Source: Paragonimus westermani (Eukaryota > Platyhelminthes > Trematoda > Plagiorchiida > Troglotrematidae). From it: DNA of 64,000 bases. The notes beneath the pieces are model-generated. The model saw only the letters and a program-made list of their open reading frames with translations. It made no database searches and was not told where the DNA came from. The stretch is from positions 62,001 to 126,000 of the forward strand of contig QNGE01001682.1 of NCBI GenBank assembly GCA_008508345.1, in the 5' to 3' direction. Position 1 is the first letter of the stretch, and each line of letters begins with the position of its first letter. Shown one piece after another: positions 1-9,485 of this stretch. The translations under genes were made by a program, and so were the position numbers.

Positions 1-489
1 ATCAGCTCACGAATCGTCCGTGCACTTGTAACTCGATCGAGATAAGTCCGCTACATTTCTTAGTGTTTGTAGTCCAAATATATGCCACACTAGTTCTACG
101 AAAGACCAGTTCTGTGGTCATCTGGACGCCGACGAGTGATTCCAACACCCGAGTTGGGATGAACTCAGTGGCCTGGCTGGGAGCTCTCAGAACCCATGAC
201 ACGAGTACATTTAATGAGATTGATGATCTTATGTCGCACTCCTGCACTGCTTGCGAGTTGGCCATCACATGCTCGATTTCAGCTGTATTCGAGCGATGTC
301 ACGATCTGGCCTCACCTACGCAGCGGTCATCACCATCGGCGTGATCACGTAATCGCGCTTCAGTGCTATATTTGCGAAGTGCGTACAATGCGAATAATCC
401 ACTAGGATGATTGTAGCACGGATTATAGACTGGTCAATCAAAATGTGTGTCCATGGTTGCAGATATGTTTGTTCTAGATTGTCTGGGCA
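1..489. other. Unassigned sequence, no gene seen
   Basis: Short overlapping open frames occur on both strands but none has a recognisable domain or splice structure. It lies directly upstream of a LINE relic and may be more decayed parts of the same element. No RNA gene or simple repeat is visible. Confidence 0.4.
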
Positions 490-1650
490 GATGCAGAAAC
501 TGGATGTTAAACGGTTGCCAGAAGACATCATGAAGTCTGGTTCAGGCATTTTGGCAGGCTATCAGGCCCGCTTGGTCATCATCGATTGAGCGGCCATGTA
601 TAGCCTGTCATAACAAGACGTCAGAAGTTCACTTGCTCTCATTGCAGATTTGACTGAGGTGCGGTAAGCTGTCGGATAACTGTGAAACAAAAATTCCGCA
701 TATGAAGATAGTATATCTGGGGAACTTTTGAGGCGTTGTGGCTCAGTTTCGGAAGGTGCTTCGTTCCAGTTAGTTCATTCGACCGTGGAGCGGGACGTAA
801 TCCCTCTAAAGTTCAGGGAAGCCCTGTTTGTTCGATTGTATAAAATTAAGGATGGCTGTCAAATCATCGACATTTATGGGGAAATCAGTCCAGTGAGCTA
901 CACCGGAAACGTATTAGCTGGAATCCTGCTGAGCCAACTCAGTACGGAAGTTTTGAAGTTCACTGTTCCCGAGCAACATTGTCGAGTTCGTGCAAGTCAC
1001 AGTGTGTCCGACATGGTGTTTGATGCTTGACGCGTCCTGAAAAAGCGCCGTGAATGTAAACAGTTTCTGTTTGCTTCCTTCGTAGATTTCACTAAGGCCT
1101 TATGTTCCGTGAGTCATGAAACATTGTGGATCATACTTGGTATGTTTGACTATCAGGATAAGTTCGACAGTTTATAGTTGTGCATTTGGGTCTAAAGGCC
1201 AAGGTATGGTTTCGATGTTCCAAGTCTACGTAGTTCAACAATGCTCTTGATGTTGTTTGCACATGATCATACGCTATTTGCACACAGCGATGGTGTACTC
1301 CAGTGACTGGCCGCAGCTGCCCTGAACGCAGTATCTGAATTGGTTTGGATATCGGTACCGGTGAAGCGCATTCTTTCTTTTGCTGTTCCCTTGGTGCAGT
1401 GTTTTGCATGCACCTGGAGTGTGCATCAATGGGGATACTCTGGGTGGTTGGGCAGACTTCTGTTACTTGGGTCGCAATCTGTCGACAGGCCTACCAGTGG
1501 GCCGCGAGTTGTGAGCTCGTTTAGCAAAACGTAGTGCTTCTGACGTTTGTAAAGACGTGTCTGAAAATTCCGCACCCTGAAAGTGGAAATAAAGCTGCTT
1601 CTGTACCTCATTGGTGCTGTCGTGCGGCGTGGAAGCTTGGGCATGGTATC
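490..1650 (+). pseudogene. LINE reverse transcriptase relic
   Basis: Decayed RT of a non-LTR retrotransposon, readable only by moving between frames and through stops. Recognisable in order are a thumbprint of the N-terminal RT region (LPEDIMKSGSGILAG near 515-560), the fingers block (REALFVRLYKIKDGCQIIDI, about 805-870, followed by a decayed NYRGISLLS-like stretch), the palm block with FVDFTKALCSVSHETLW (about 1080-1130), a degraded catalytic motif (AHDHTLFAHSDG, about 1260-1292, in place of the usual ADDT) and a YLGS-like C-terminal block (LLLLGSQS near 1457). The catalytic aspartates are lost, so it cannot be active. The order of blocks matches LINE RTs generally; the clade (Jockey, CR1 or RTE group) is not settled. 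It differs in sequence from the other LINEs in the window and looks older. Confidence 0.7.
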
Positions 1651-2693
1651 AACGAAATGTACGGTATGTGAGTTGCTTCCCTCTGCAACATGTAAGACGC
1701 CTATTCAATATCCAGTTTCCAAACACTGAGACACTTTGGAGAGTGAGCAGGAACGAATGGGTTTAAAGCTGTCATAATCGTTTAACACAGGAAAAACAAA
1801 TGAATAGCTGTAAGTGTCGCCGTTTATATTATAGAACAAGAGTTGCTTAAGAAAACTGGGGAGGAAGTAAAAAATACACAGGCTCACATATAGGTTTGTA
1901 GCGCGAGCGCCATTGACTTCGACTCTTCGATACAGCAGAATACGTTTCCAGACAAGTCGTGTCCTTTGGATCCTAGACAGGAAGCCGTGAAATTCCCGTC
2001 GAAGCAAGCTTCATTGTGAGTGCCTTCTTATTCCGAACCCAAATGATACACCGGCCACCAGGCCGACACTGGTAATCAAGGCACGATGTGGCTTGCGACC
2101 AGTTGGCATTCGTAATGTGTGGCTAAGCCGAAGGTACACTTGAGCTGACGTCAGCGTGTTCAGTGGTCAGTAGAGTCTTTCTGTCCCGTTGACACGTTGG
2201 TGATCTTTGTCATTGTTGATACGGCGTCCTTGTCACACGTCACTAGTGCTTCGGAGACACCAATGGTCGAAAGTGGGCCATCTGTCTACACCCTTTCTGT
2301 GTGCTGTTCGGGTTTGGTAGCTGTACAGTGTGGTGACATTGTGCACTCGGTGTTGCACAGATTGAGTGAGATCGCGCCGTGGTCAGAGATGTCAGGAGTT
2401 GGGAGACGCCATTGGAGCTTTGGCCATTTGATTCGTGATTAGTTCGGATGTTCGACCAGTGTTGATACAGCTTCTGAGGTAAATGAACTTTCCAGTTAGC
2501 TCCCGCAGCTCACTGTCACGCGTGAGAGCATGTGCTGAGTCCTGTTTATTTTCGAATAGTAAGTTGCGAATGCCGTGAGAGACTGTCGAACTGACGCCTG
2601 TGGTATGTCTTGGACACTCTGGACTCCCTGTGTGTTCTGGTCGCTTGCAGCAGTGTCGTCTGCATACTGTGTTTGGAATTCGAATGTGTGTGC

Positions 2694-3777
2694 AAGTTCT
2701 ACTCCTGATGGTTGTGAATAGTGGTGGTGTTGTTCGTAGCTCGGAAAGAAACACACACGGATCAACTCCTTAGTTTTCACAGCAACCACCCATTCTGCCA
2801 TAGAAGGAGCTGCATTCGAACTCTGTTCAAACGGGCTGAAACACACTGCAGCACCGCAGCGCTCCAGAGAAAGGAAGAAAAATACCTATACAGAGTATTT
2901 CTTCGCAACGGATACCCACGAAATTTCATCAGACGGAGTCTTTTACAGAAAAACACTGCTGAGCCATTAACAAAACGAATTGCACTATCATACATCAAAA
3001 CCGTATCAGAAATGACCGAAGACTACTGAGAACACACGGCATCACCCTGGCACACAACCCAACGGCAACATTACGAAGGATACTATCAAAACCAAAAGAA
3101 CAATCCAAACCCGCCGACAGAAATAACGTCATTTACAAAATCCAATGCAATGACTGTAGACAACACTACGTCGGCCAAACCGGACGGAAATTATCAACAC
3201 GATTACATGAACACGAACTGGCCATCAAGAGGCACGATCAATTTTTTCCCTCATCTCCGCCCACGAGGACGAAACTGGACATGTTTTTTCAACTTGAGCA
3301 CCGCAGAAATCCTTACTCAAGCAAATACCAAACATGCAAGAGTATTTCTCGAAGCTTGGTACTCATCGACCGGTTCAATAAACAAACACATCGAACTAGA
3401 CAAAATATATGAACCAATGCGAATCAAGGATTTGAGGAGACGTAAACGTCATCAAGCCCAAATACCGGTAGGCCCAAACGACAGAGAGCAACCAATCAGA
3501 CTCCAGCCCAAGGACTCCAAGGAATAACCAATCGGACATCAGGTCAAAGCTCAATTGCGACAAAATCAACCAATGGTGAGTCAGGCCAAACACGACAGAC
3601 AGCGAGCAACCAGAATTCAGGCCAGTAGGTCAACCCACTCTGCTGTATAAGAGCAGGCATCGATCCAACTTCACCAAACGCCACATTCACGCACTGATGA
3701 TGTCACCTCGCTTGATGATGGAACGTTTGCAACCCAAATGCCAAGCTCAGCGAACATCAACACCAAAGTTCTACTCC
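2694..3777 (+). mobile_element. 5'-truncated Penelope-like element with 12-bp target duplication
   Basis: The insert occupies about 2706-3765 and is flanked by direct repeats AAGTTCTACTCC at 2694-2705 and 3766-3777. The uninterrupted target with a single copy of these 12 bases is at 48015-48026. The insert encodes, on the + strand, the last part of a Penelope-type RT followed by a GIY-YIG endonuclease domain, then a non-coding tail of about 340 bases. Truncation at the 5' end removes the RT catalytic palm, so this copy could not have moved itself. Target duplications of variable length and 5' truncation are known for Penelope-like elements. Confidence 0.85.
2721..3500 (+). pseudogene. Penelope-like RT C-terminus and GIY-YIG endonuclease
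   Basis: Coding remains of a Penelope-like retroelement. The open frame at 2721-3029 carries ARKETHTDQLLSFHSNHP and NGYPRNFIRRS, both typical of the region after the RT palm in this class. A frame change near 3015 leads to RLLRTHGITLAHNPTATLRR and then to the GIY-YIG domain (VIYKIQCNDCRQHYVGQTGR, about 3130-3190), the nuclease found C-terminal to RT in canonical Penelope elements. A second change near 3240 returns to a frame with ANTKHARVFLEAWYSSTGS (3325-3380). Two frameshifts and the missing palm make it a pseudogene. Sequence differs clearly from the Penelope-like element at 8.7-10.2 kb, so two families are present. Confidence 0.85.
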
Positions 3778-4045
3778 ATTATATTCACAGTCTGCTAAAG
3801 CGCACCGTACGATCTGGTCTGCTGCCAAATGTTGAGTAGGATAGCGGAAGCAGGACAACCTTATGGCACTTTACTCAGGATTTTGATGGTCGATGATACG
3901 TAGTCGTAAGCCTCAATCTGGCCTGACGTCTGACAGTAGGTTGTTTGCAGTATTTCGACATACTTCTTGGGTATACAATGATTCCGAATGCAACTCTGTC
4001 AACTGAGTGCAGAACCCTTCTGATGTCTAAAAAGTAGTCAACTGA

Positions 4046-5030
4046 AACCGTGCTGGTGTTTAATCAACTCGGCTGGTTATGGCCCGTCTGTTGGACGGCT
4101 GACCAACAACCTCCAAGGCAGCTCTGGTTTCTCTCGCAGAGAGAGGTCCGTGATACGTGACTGTACATCTAATGAATACATACTTCTGTTGTTTAAATTC
4201 AGTTAGTTATTAAATGGTTTTTGCCGTTGCCTTTTTGACGGACTGTAACACTTCGTCTTACCATTCATCCACATTATAGTAAGGGGACTAGTGTTGACAG
4301 AATAAGACGAATGGGAGTGCCACGTCTATGAATTTTAGGCGAGCGAGATAACTGCGGTGTGCTAAAGCCGGTGACTTTCAAACATATGTGCTGTTTCGCA
4401 TCACTTTACTTACTCATGAAACCGAAACCTCTTGAACTTAATCCATGGGATGTTAGGATTCATTTCTAGTGACAACGCTTCAACCTGCTTTCTGGTTAGG
4501 GTAACAGCTGTGAACTTTTGCACATGTTTGTCTGGTTTAGCCGTGCCGTTTGTGATAGATTTTTATTCACGAGCTGTTTGGTCGAGATGTTTGATAGTAT
4601 CAGCTTTCGTTCGTTGAACTACATTTGGAGGAAATGTGAGAAGTTTTAAGTAACTCACGAGAGACAGTTTTTCGGTGGTATGCACGTTACACACGTGCGA
4701 TCCCGTACTACACCAGCTCTTCATGAGCTGCTTCAATATTACTCTGTGCTGTTTTTGTTAAATTTTCTAGGATACGTTGCAGTTTTCCTATCTGGATAGA
4801 TTTGTAATATTGTAATGGATACAATCCATCTTCACCATGTTAGAATAGGAATTTGAGGTTGACACATTCAACGACCACTTTACATTTCTGGCCGAGGAGG
4901 TAATCCGATTGTTTACTGAGTCATTTGGATAAGTATCTAAGTGATAAACAGTACGAGGTTTTGAAACCTATCGGCTCTATTACGCCGCAGTTCTACAGCT
5001 TTTTTTAAAATTCGTCAGAGCAGCAAGAAT
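4046..5030. other. No recognisable feature
   Basis: AT-rich sequence with many stops in all frames. A 61-codon open frame at 4432-4617 has no recognisable motif. I see no RNA gene, tandem repeat or transposon motif here. Confidence 0.4.
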
Positions 5031-5035
5031 ACAAA

Positions 5036-5244
5036 CGTTAACATTTGGTTACATCTCATCAACTGTACACTAAATACAAACAGAATACATAGCAAAGAGG
5101 CATGACAGCAATAGTTGGACAGAGTGGATTTCGTGTCAAAAGGTCCAAAAATACGGTCTGCTCAACAGTTGTTGCTATGCCCATTCGCTGTATATTCCAT
5201 TTGTATTTAATATGCGGCTAATGAGATGAATCGGAATGTTGACA
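5036..5244. repeat. Imperfect inverted repeat, arms of about 83 bp
   Basis: The left arm (about 5036-5118) pairs with the right arm (about 5163-5244) across a spacer of roughly 44 bases. Shared blocks include CATCTCATYARC, TAAATACAAAYRGAATA and GCATRRCARCARYWGTTG when one arm is reverse-complemented. It could be a foldback/MITE-type element or the paired ends of a DNA transposon. The dead transposase starting about 330 bases downstream makes a terminal-repeat origin plausible but unproven. Confidence 0.55.
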
Positions 5245-5569
5245 CCCCGCAATTTTTGTCTCTGATGAATTGGATAAAAAAACCCAGTGCTTTATGTTTT
5301 TCGAAATTCACAGACCTGGTGCTCCCTTGCACCCGATGTTCTGGATGTTGAAGTTTCTCGTCCCAGAAACTATACTTTTTTACATATCGGTTTCCATTTC
5401 CCGCACAAGACTTCCCATTACATGTTAAGGTAAATCACTGGTGCATTAGAATTTCCACCTTAGAATCCTAGACGTGACGGCAAGAATACGATTGGCTGAA
5501 CTAACCGTTTACGAGAACATTTTCATTAGTTCTCTCGCATACATGGCTGTCGGACGCAAATACACTCGC

Positions 5570-6200
5570 GTCAGTCCAGAAAGACGCAGACGTGTTATCG
5601 AAGCCTTCGAAAAGTGCGATGATTGACGCACGGTTGCCCTTCTGAACGGAGTCAAGTGTGATACCGCTTACAAGTGGCTCCATGTGGATTGTATCAGTTA
5701 TGAAGCTCATCCTCGCAAAGTACAAGCAAGGTTCTGACAGAATCAGAGATCAATATATTGTTGGAATGAATTTCCGTGTACCCAACGAGTACACTCTGAT
5801 TTTCGAGATTGCGCGTCAGAGCTGAGTTTCAGAAGAAGTTATCGGCCACAACGGTTAGTCGACACTTGGATGGCCAATGCATAATTGTCAAGAAACTGTG
5901 CCAAATTCCCGTTGGCGTAAACTTAGATGAGAATTTGGAGTTACGGCGACTGTTCGCGTATCGACTGTTGGAGTGTTATACAAATTTGCTGGATAGATGA
6001 GGCAAACTTCAACTTATTGTGTACGAGGGCAGTGGGACGTTCATTAGAAAAAACGAGAGCATGTGTCTCTGTAACAAACAGCCGAGGCCATAATCTTCAT
6101 TTGATTGTAACTATGACATCAAGCTCGATAGCAGACTGTAGGAAGAGGCGGGCGCATACAACATCAGCGATTGGAGGAGCTGGCTGCCAGATTACTTAAG
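5570..6200 (+). pseudogene. Tc1/IS630-type DDE transposase relic
   Basis: Decayed transposase readable over three frames. The N-terminal helix-turn-helix portion is RRRRVIEAFEKCDD, a stop, then RTVALLNGVKCDTAYKWL (about 5585-5685), followed by YEAHPRK. A second frame gives LSATTVSRHLDGQCIIVKK and the IPVGVN..LELRRLF stretch (5830-5965). The catalytic-domain start is WIDEANFNLLCTRAVGR with RACVSVTNSRGHNLHLI (5990-6110), in which the D of IDEANF would be the first DDE residue. The later acidic residues are not recognisable. The HTH followed by a DExNF segment is the pattern of DDE_3-type (IS630/Tc1-like) transposases. Stops and frameshifts show that it is inactive. Confidence 0.7.
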
Positions 6201-6815
6201 ATTTTCCCTTTTTGTTTAGATGGTTAAGAACAACCGAGTTACCCACATATTTTGGATAAGCCAATGTTTCTATGTTCGCGACTGGAAATAGTGAATGAAC
6301 TGTTAACATCTTGCGACATTTCGTCTTTCTGCAGTAGTTGACTACTCTTTCAATGACACTGCAACTCACTCGACGTCGTGAACTATGTGCTTATACCTAA
6401 AGATACAGCTTGTCGATTGTCAAAGCCGTCTCTCTTCTAATATTGGGTGTGTGCACACTGGCCCTGACTAATTGTTTGGATTACCATGGTGCTCAGTGTA
6501 TTGTATGTCCTACTCCACCTGAATGCTGTAAATCACCCTGTTCATCATTCTGTTTTTGACTGTACGGAATATACCTACTATTGTGTATACGCTGGCTATT
6601 CCCATCCCAAAGTTCGTAAAGCAGCTTTTGGGGTTGGTTTAATACCTGATGTGTGTTGAAACCGCAAGTGGTTCAGCGTAAGCCATGTGTGGTGAGTTTT
6701 ATGCGCAAATTCGATCGACGGATGCCACCAACCACGTAGGGACTTTACTTTTCTTTCTTGTCCGTGTTTTTTCCTGGGCTCACAATTTGATGGGACAGTG
6801 GGGGAGGGGTCAGCA
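6201..6815. other. No clear feature; flank of dead transposon
   Basis: No open frame of note, no RNA gene and no repeat recognised. It separates the transposase relic from the next LINE. Confidence 0.35.
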
Positions 6816-8390
6816 GTAGCACTCTATTTCCATACCTCAGCTCAGGTTAGGGTTTACGGTGAACTGTCTGATAGTTTCAGCACCATGAGCGGCGTACGTC
6901 AAGGCTGTCCGCCGTCACCATTTTCGTTTATTTTTTTATAGACGAAATAATGGAGGATTGTCTCGGGCACTCACAAGATGCCGGCGTGGACCTCCTACCT
7001 GGTGAAAGACTGAGTGATCTTGATTATGCTGACGACAAGGTGTTGCTGTTTGACAACGTTCAAGCAGCACAAACAATGCTAGACGCTGTTTTGCCTCCTG
7101 CTGAATACTTCAGAATGCGCTTCGCGGCCTTACAATGCAAAGTGATTCTGCAGGATTGCCGTGATCACATAGATTTGATGTTAGACAATGTAGTGATGGA
7201 GGTTGTTGATCGGTTTGTGTTCCTGGAAACCTGCGTCGGCGGCGAAGGTGTGGGGAATGAATTAGAAGCGCGTATCTCTAAGGCTAGGACGGTATTCGCT
7301 AATCTGAGGCATCTCTGGCGACAGAGAGGTATTTCTCTGAAGCTGAAAGGTCGCGTATGTAAGACAACGATGAGGGCCGTATTACTTCACGACAGCGAAA
7401 CCTGGCCGCTCAGGGTAGAAGACGTGAACTGTCTTCAAGTATTTGACCACCGATGTCTGCGTTCAATCACTCGTATCGGGTGACACCAGCGTGTAATTAA
7501 CGAAGAGGTTAGAAACCTGGTGTTTGGCAGATTGCCTAATGAGTTCTTTTGTTCTAGATCATGTATTAAGTTCTAGATCATGTATTAAGGATGCCAGCTA
7601 GTCGTTTTCCACACCGAGCACTGTTCGCTGACACTGTGACCGACTGGTGTAAGGTGCGAGGTGGACAGATAATGACCTGGCGTAGGGAAATGAAGTCGTT
7701 CATGAAGGGGTTGGCCACTGTGGGTCGTGTTCGTCTGCCGGGTTTGGGCTCTCGGACTCAGAGAGTCGGTGGCTGGAGACTCTAGGTGGGATAGCGGCTA
7801 ATCGAGCTCAGTCGTTGTTTGAGTTGTCTGTGAAGTGAGTGCATTAAATGACGCGGGGCAGTGAAAGCCGTAAGGAAGCTGTCTTGCTGATGACGCCTTA
7901 CTCTTACTTGCAGCTCGTTTTTTTGTTTGCCAGGTGTGGGCACCTCGATGTTGAATGTTTGAATATGGACGTAGTCATTAAGCGTTAGTGTGAACCACTG
8001 ATGTATTGTTGTCTGATGATGATGACGTAGTCATTTTCAGTAGTTAGGTCCCTTCCGGTCCCCTTCTTTTTCCTTCTCTCTTTCTATATAGGGTTTGCTT
8101 TTTCTTCATGGTTGTGTTGCATTTAAGCATTAGTGTGAACCACTTATGTATTGCTGTCTATGTGATGTGTTCATGTTGTTTTTCCTGGGCTCGGGCACTT
8201 TGGTGTTGGATGTCTCGAATGCAGACGTAGTTACTTTCAGTAGTTTGGTCCTATTCTTTATCTTTCTTTTGTAACTGATCAGTCCTTCATCCTTTTTTCA
8301 GAGTTGTGTGGCAGTTAAACGTCAGCGCGAACCGCTGATTTATTGTCGTCGTGGCTGCTGCTGCTGATAAATTGTAATGCAGCTCCCAGT
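6816..8390 (+). mobile_element. 5'-truncated LINE with three stacked 3' tails
   Basis: The non-LTR retrotransposon begins abruptly inside the RT (VRVYGELSDSFSTMSGVRQG, from about 6845) and continues through the C-terminal RT region to a long non-coding 3' tail. The tail (from about 7800) is related to tails at 26.4-27.5, 29.8-30.1, 43.3-43.6 and 53.8-54.1 kb. Within 7930-8370 the tail end, containing GAATRYRGACGTAGT and a GAACCRCTKATKTATTG block, appears three times in series. The first repeat ends in a short GAT/ATG run and the last in a GCT/GAT run. Short triplet repeats at the 3' end are a known habit of RTE-type LINEs, but I cannot assign the clade firmly. Confidence 0.8.
6845..7790 (+). 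pseudogene. LINE reverse transcriptase, C-terminal part
   Basis: RT palm to C-terminus of a LINE. The block GVRQGCPPSPFSFIF is followed by a frameshift near 6930. The open frame at 6950-7483 then encodes the catalytic motif LDYADDKVLLFD, the FVFLETCVGG block (normally YLGS), LEARISKARTVFANLRHLW, the cluster LLHDSETWPL and DHRCLRSI. A TGA at 7481 replaces the tryptophan usual at this place in related copies. The frame at 7591-7785 continues with MPASRFPHRALFADT and GGQIMTWRREMKSF. The YADD catalytic pair is intact but the 5' truncation, frameshift and stop make this copy dead. An exact 19-base tandem duplication sits at 7551-7588. Confidence 0.85.
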
Positions 8391-8694
8391 AAACAACAAA
8401 TAATGCGGTCGTCCAATGTGTTCCTGTTGCTTTATGATATCATATGCATGAAGATAAATTGTAATCCATCAGAAGGTTTTAACTTCATATCGGTTTATTT
8501 TTTTAGAGTTTTCTCTTAATCTGAACAATATACATGTACAATGTATGTCACTCTGGTCACTTTGCATTCGACTCCTTCTCCCTAGTTCAATACTACTGTA
8601 AATGGTTTGGCGGATGTCGTAAAGCGGGCTATCGCGAATGACCTTGACCGTGAGTTGTGTTGTTTTTCTCATCTCGTATCTTATCTGTTATCGT

Positions 8695-8830
8695 CTACAC
8701 TGTGAACCAAGTGATGAATTTACGGTCTAATGAATTTGAAACACTGGGTTCTGTTTTTCCGGTTCATCAGGCCAGCGAGAAGACGTACATTGCGAGATGC
8801 AAGCATTTCGTTTATTCTCATCAGTCGGTT
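8695..8830 (-). mobile_element. Penelope-like element 3' tail
   Basis: On the - strand this stretch has two short CTGATGA...GAA(A) motifs about 60 bases apart (8803-8824 and near 8755-8775), a pattern common in the non-coding tails of Penelope-like elements. Its - orientation agrees with the RT at 9485-10230, not with the + oriented GIY-YIG segment lying between them. Assignment rests on motif and context only. Confidence 0.45.
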
Positions 8831-9029
8831 ACCTAGAACATTCCGTTATATAGGTTAAGCGCGTAGCGTCAAAACAATGAAATGACGAACTTCACTTAGT
8901 TGCAATCAGGTTTCACTGCCACGGCAACGAAATTGATTGCGTCAGTACCTTTTGCCAACAAAGGGCCGGTGCGTGACGCTTGACCAACATTGCCTAGGAG
9001 AACGCCACCAATCTAGGGTGGCGATTGCG

Positions 9030-9485
9030 CAATAGGGCCGTGAACGATATCCGGCCAATTTTATTGAAATTTATTGCAAGGAACGAGTGACTGCTTCCCA
9101 ACCACAGTTAGTGCCGAAAAAGCAGGTTTTTATCAACCTTCCTTACACAGGTGACCACAACGTTACCGATGTAAATCGAAAGTTGAAATCTGCCATTGAT
9201 CGCACATATCCTGCGGCGGAATTGTGCTTGTTACTCTTCTCCCGTAGGATGAGCCTCCACTGCCCCGATCGTTCTTCTTCGAAAAACTTTGCCTCTCACG
9301 TTATCTACCAGTTCACCTGCAGTTGCGGTGATTCATACATCGGCATAACGGACCAAAATTTACGACAGTGCAAACTCTTCCAAGGCGGGTCAGCATACCA
9401 TCACTCGAATAGAAATGGGGCGTCTTCGATCGCCAAACGCTTAATCGCAACAAGTCATGTGGTTGATCCCGACACTTCGTTCACG
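9030..9485 (+). pseudogene. Penelope-like GIY-YIG endonuclease segment (inverted)
   Basis: Open frame 9087-9635, of which about the first 400 bases are meaningful. It starts inside the linker between RT and endonuclease (KKQVFINLPYTGDHN, LKSAIDRTYPAAELCLL). The GIY-YIG core follows: VIYQFTCSCGDSYIGITDQN at about 9300-9360, then SSIAKRLIATSHVVDPDTSF, a typical C-terminal block. The recognisable part ends near 9485, where the frame runs into sequence that is RT on the opposite strand. The last third of the open frame is therefore antisense to RT and not endonuclease. This family differs from the Penelope-like insertion at 2.7-3.8 kb. Confidence 0.8.

Larger units (their letters stand above)
1890..4045 (-). 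mobile_element. LINE 3' half, interrupted by a Penelope-like insertion
   Basis: Degenerate C-terminal part of a LINE on the - strand. RT motif YADDTAA is encoded at about 2655-2666. Further downstream on that strand come a block related to FxYLGSxI with MAKAPMASPNS, and near 2060-2120 the motif MPTGRKPHRALI that also ends the LINE at 6.8-7.8 kb. The upstream RT fingers lie at 3778-4045, on the far side of the insertion at 2706-3765. The copy at 47225-48300 is the same family without the insertion. From 2028 to 2705 the two copies are base-for-base identical, while both flanks are diverged. Frames are broken, so this is a dead copy. Confidence 0.8.

Noticed and set aside
2197..2442. 81-codon + frame identical at 47518-47763
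   Set aside because: It is conserved only because the whole block is identical between the two LINE copies, and it lies antisense to the LINE RT. Not a gene.
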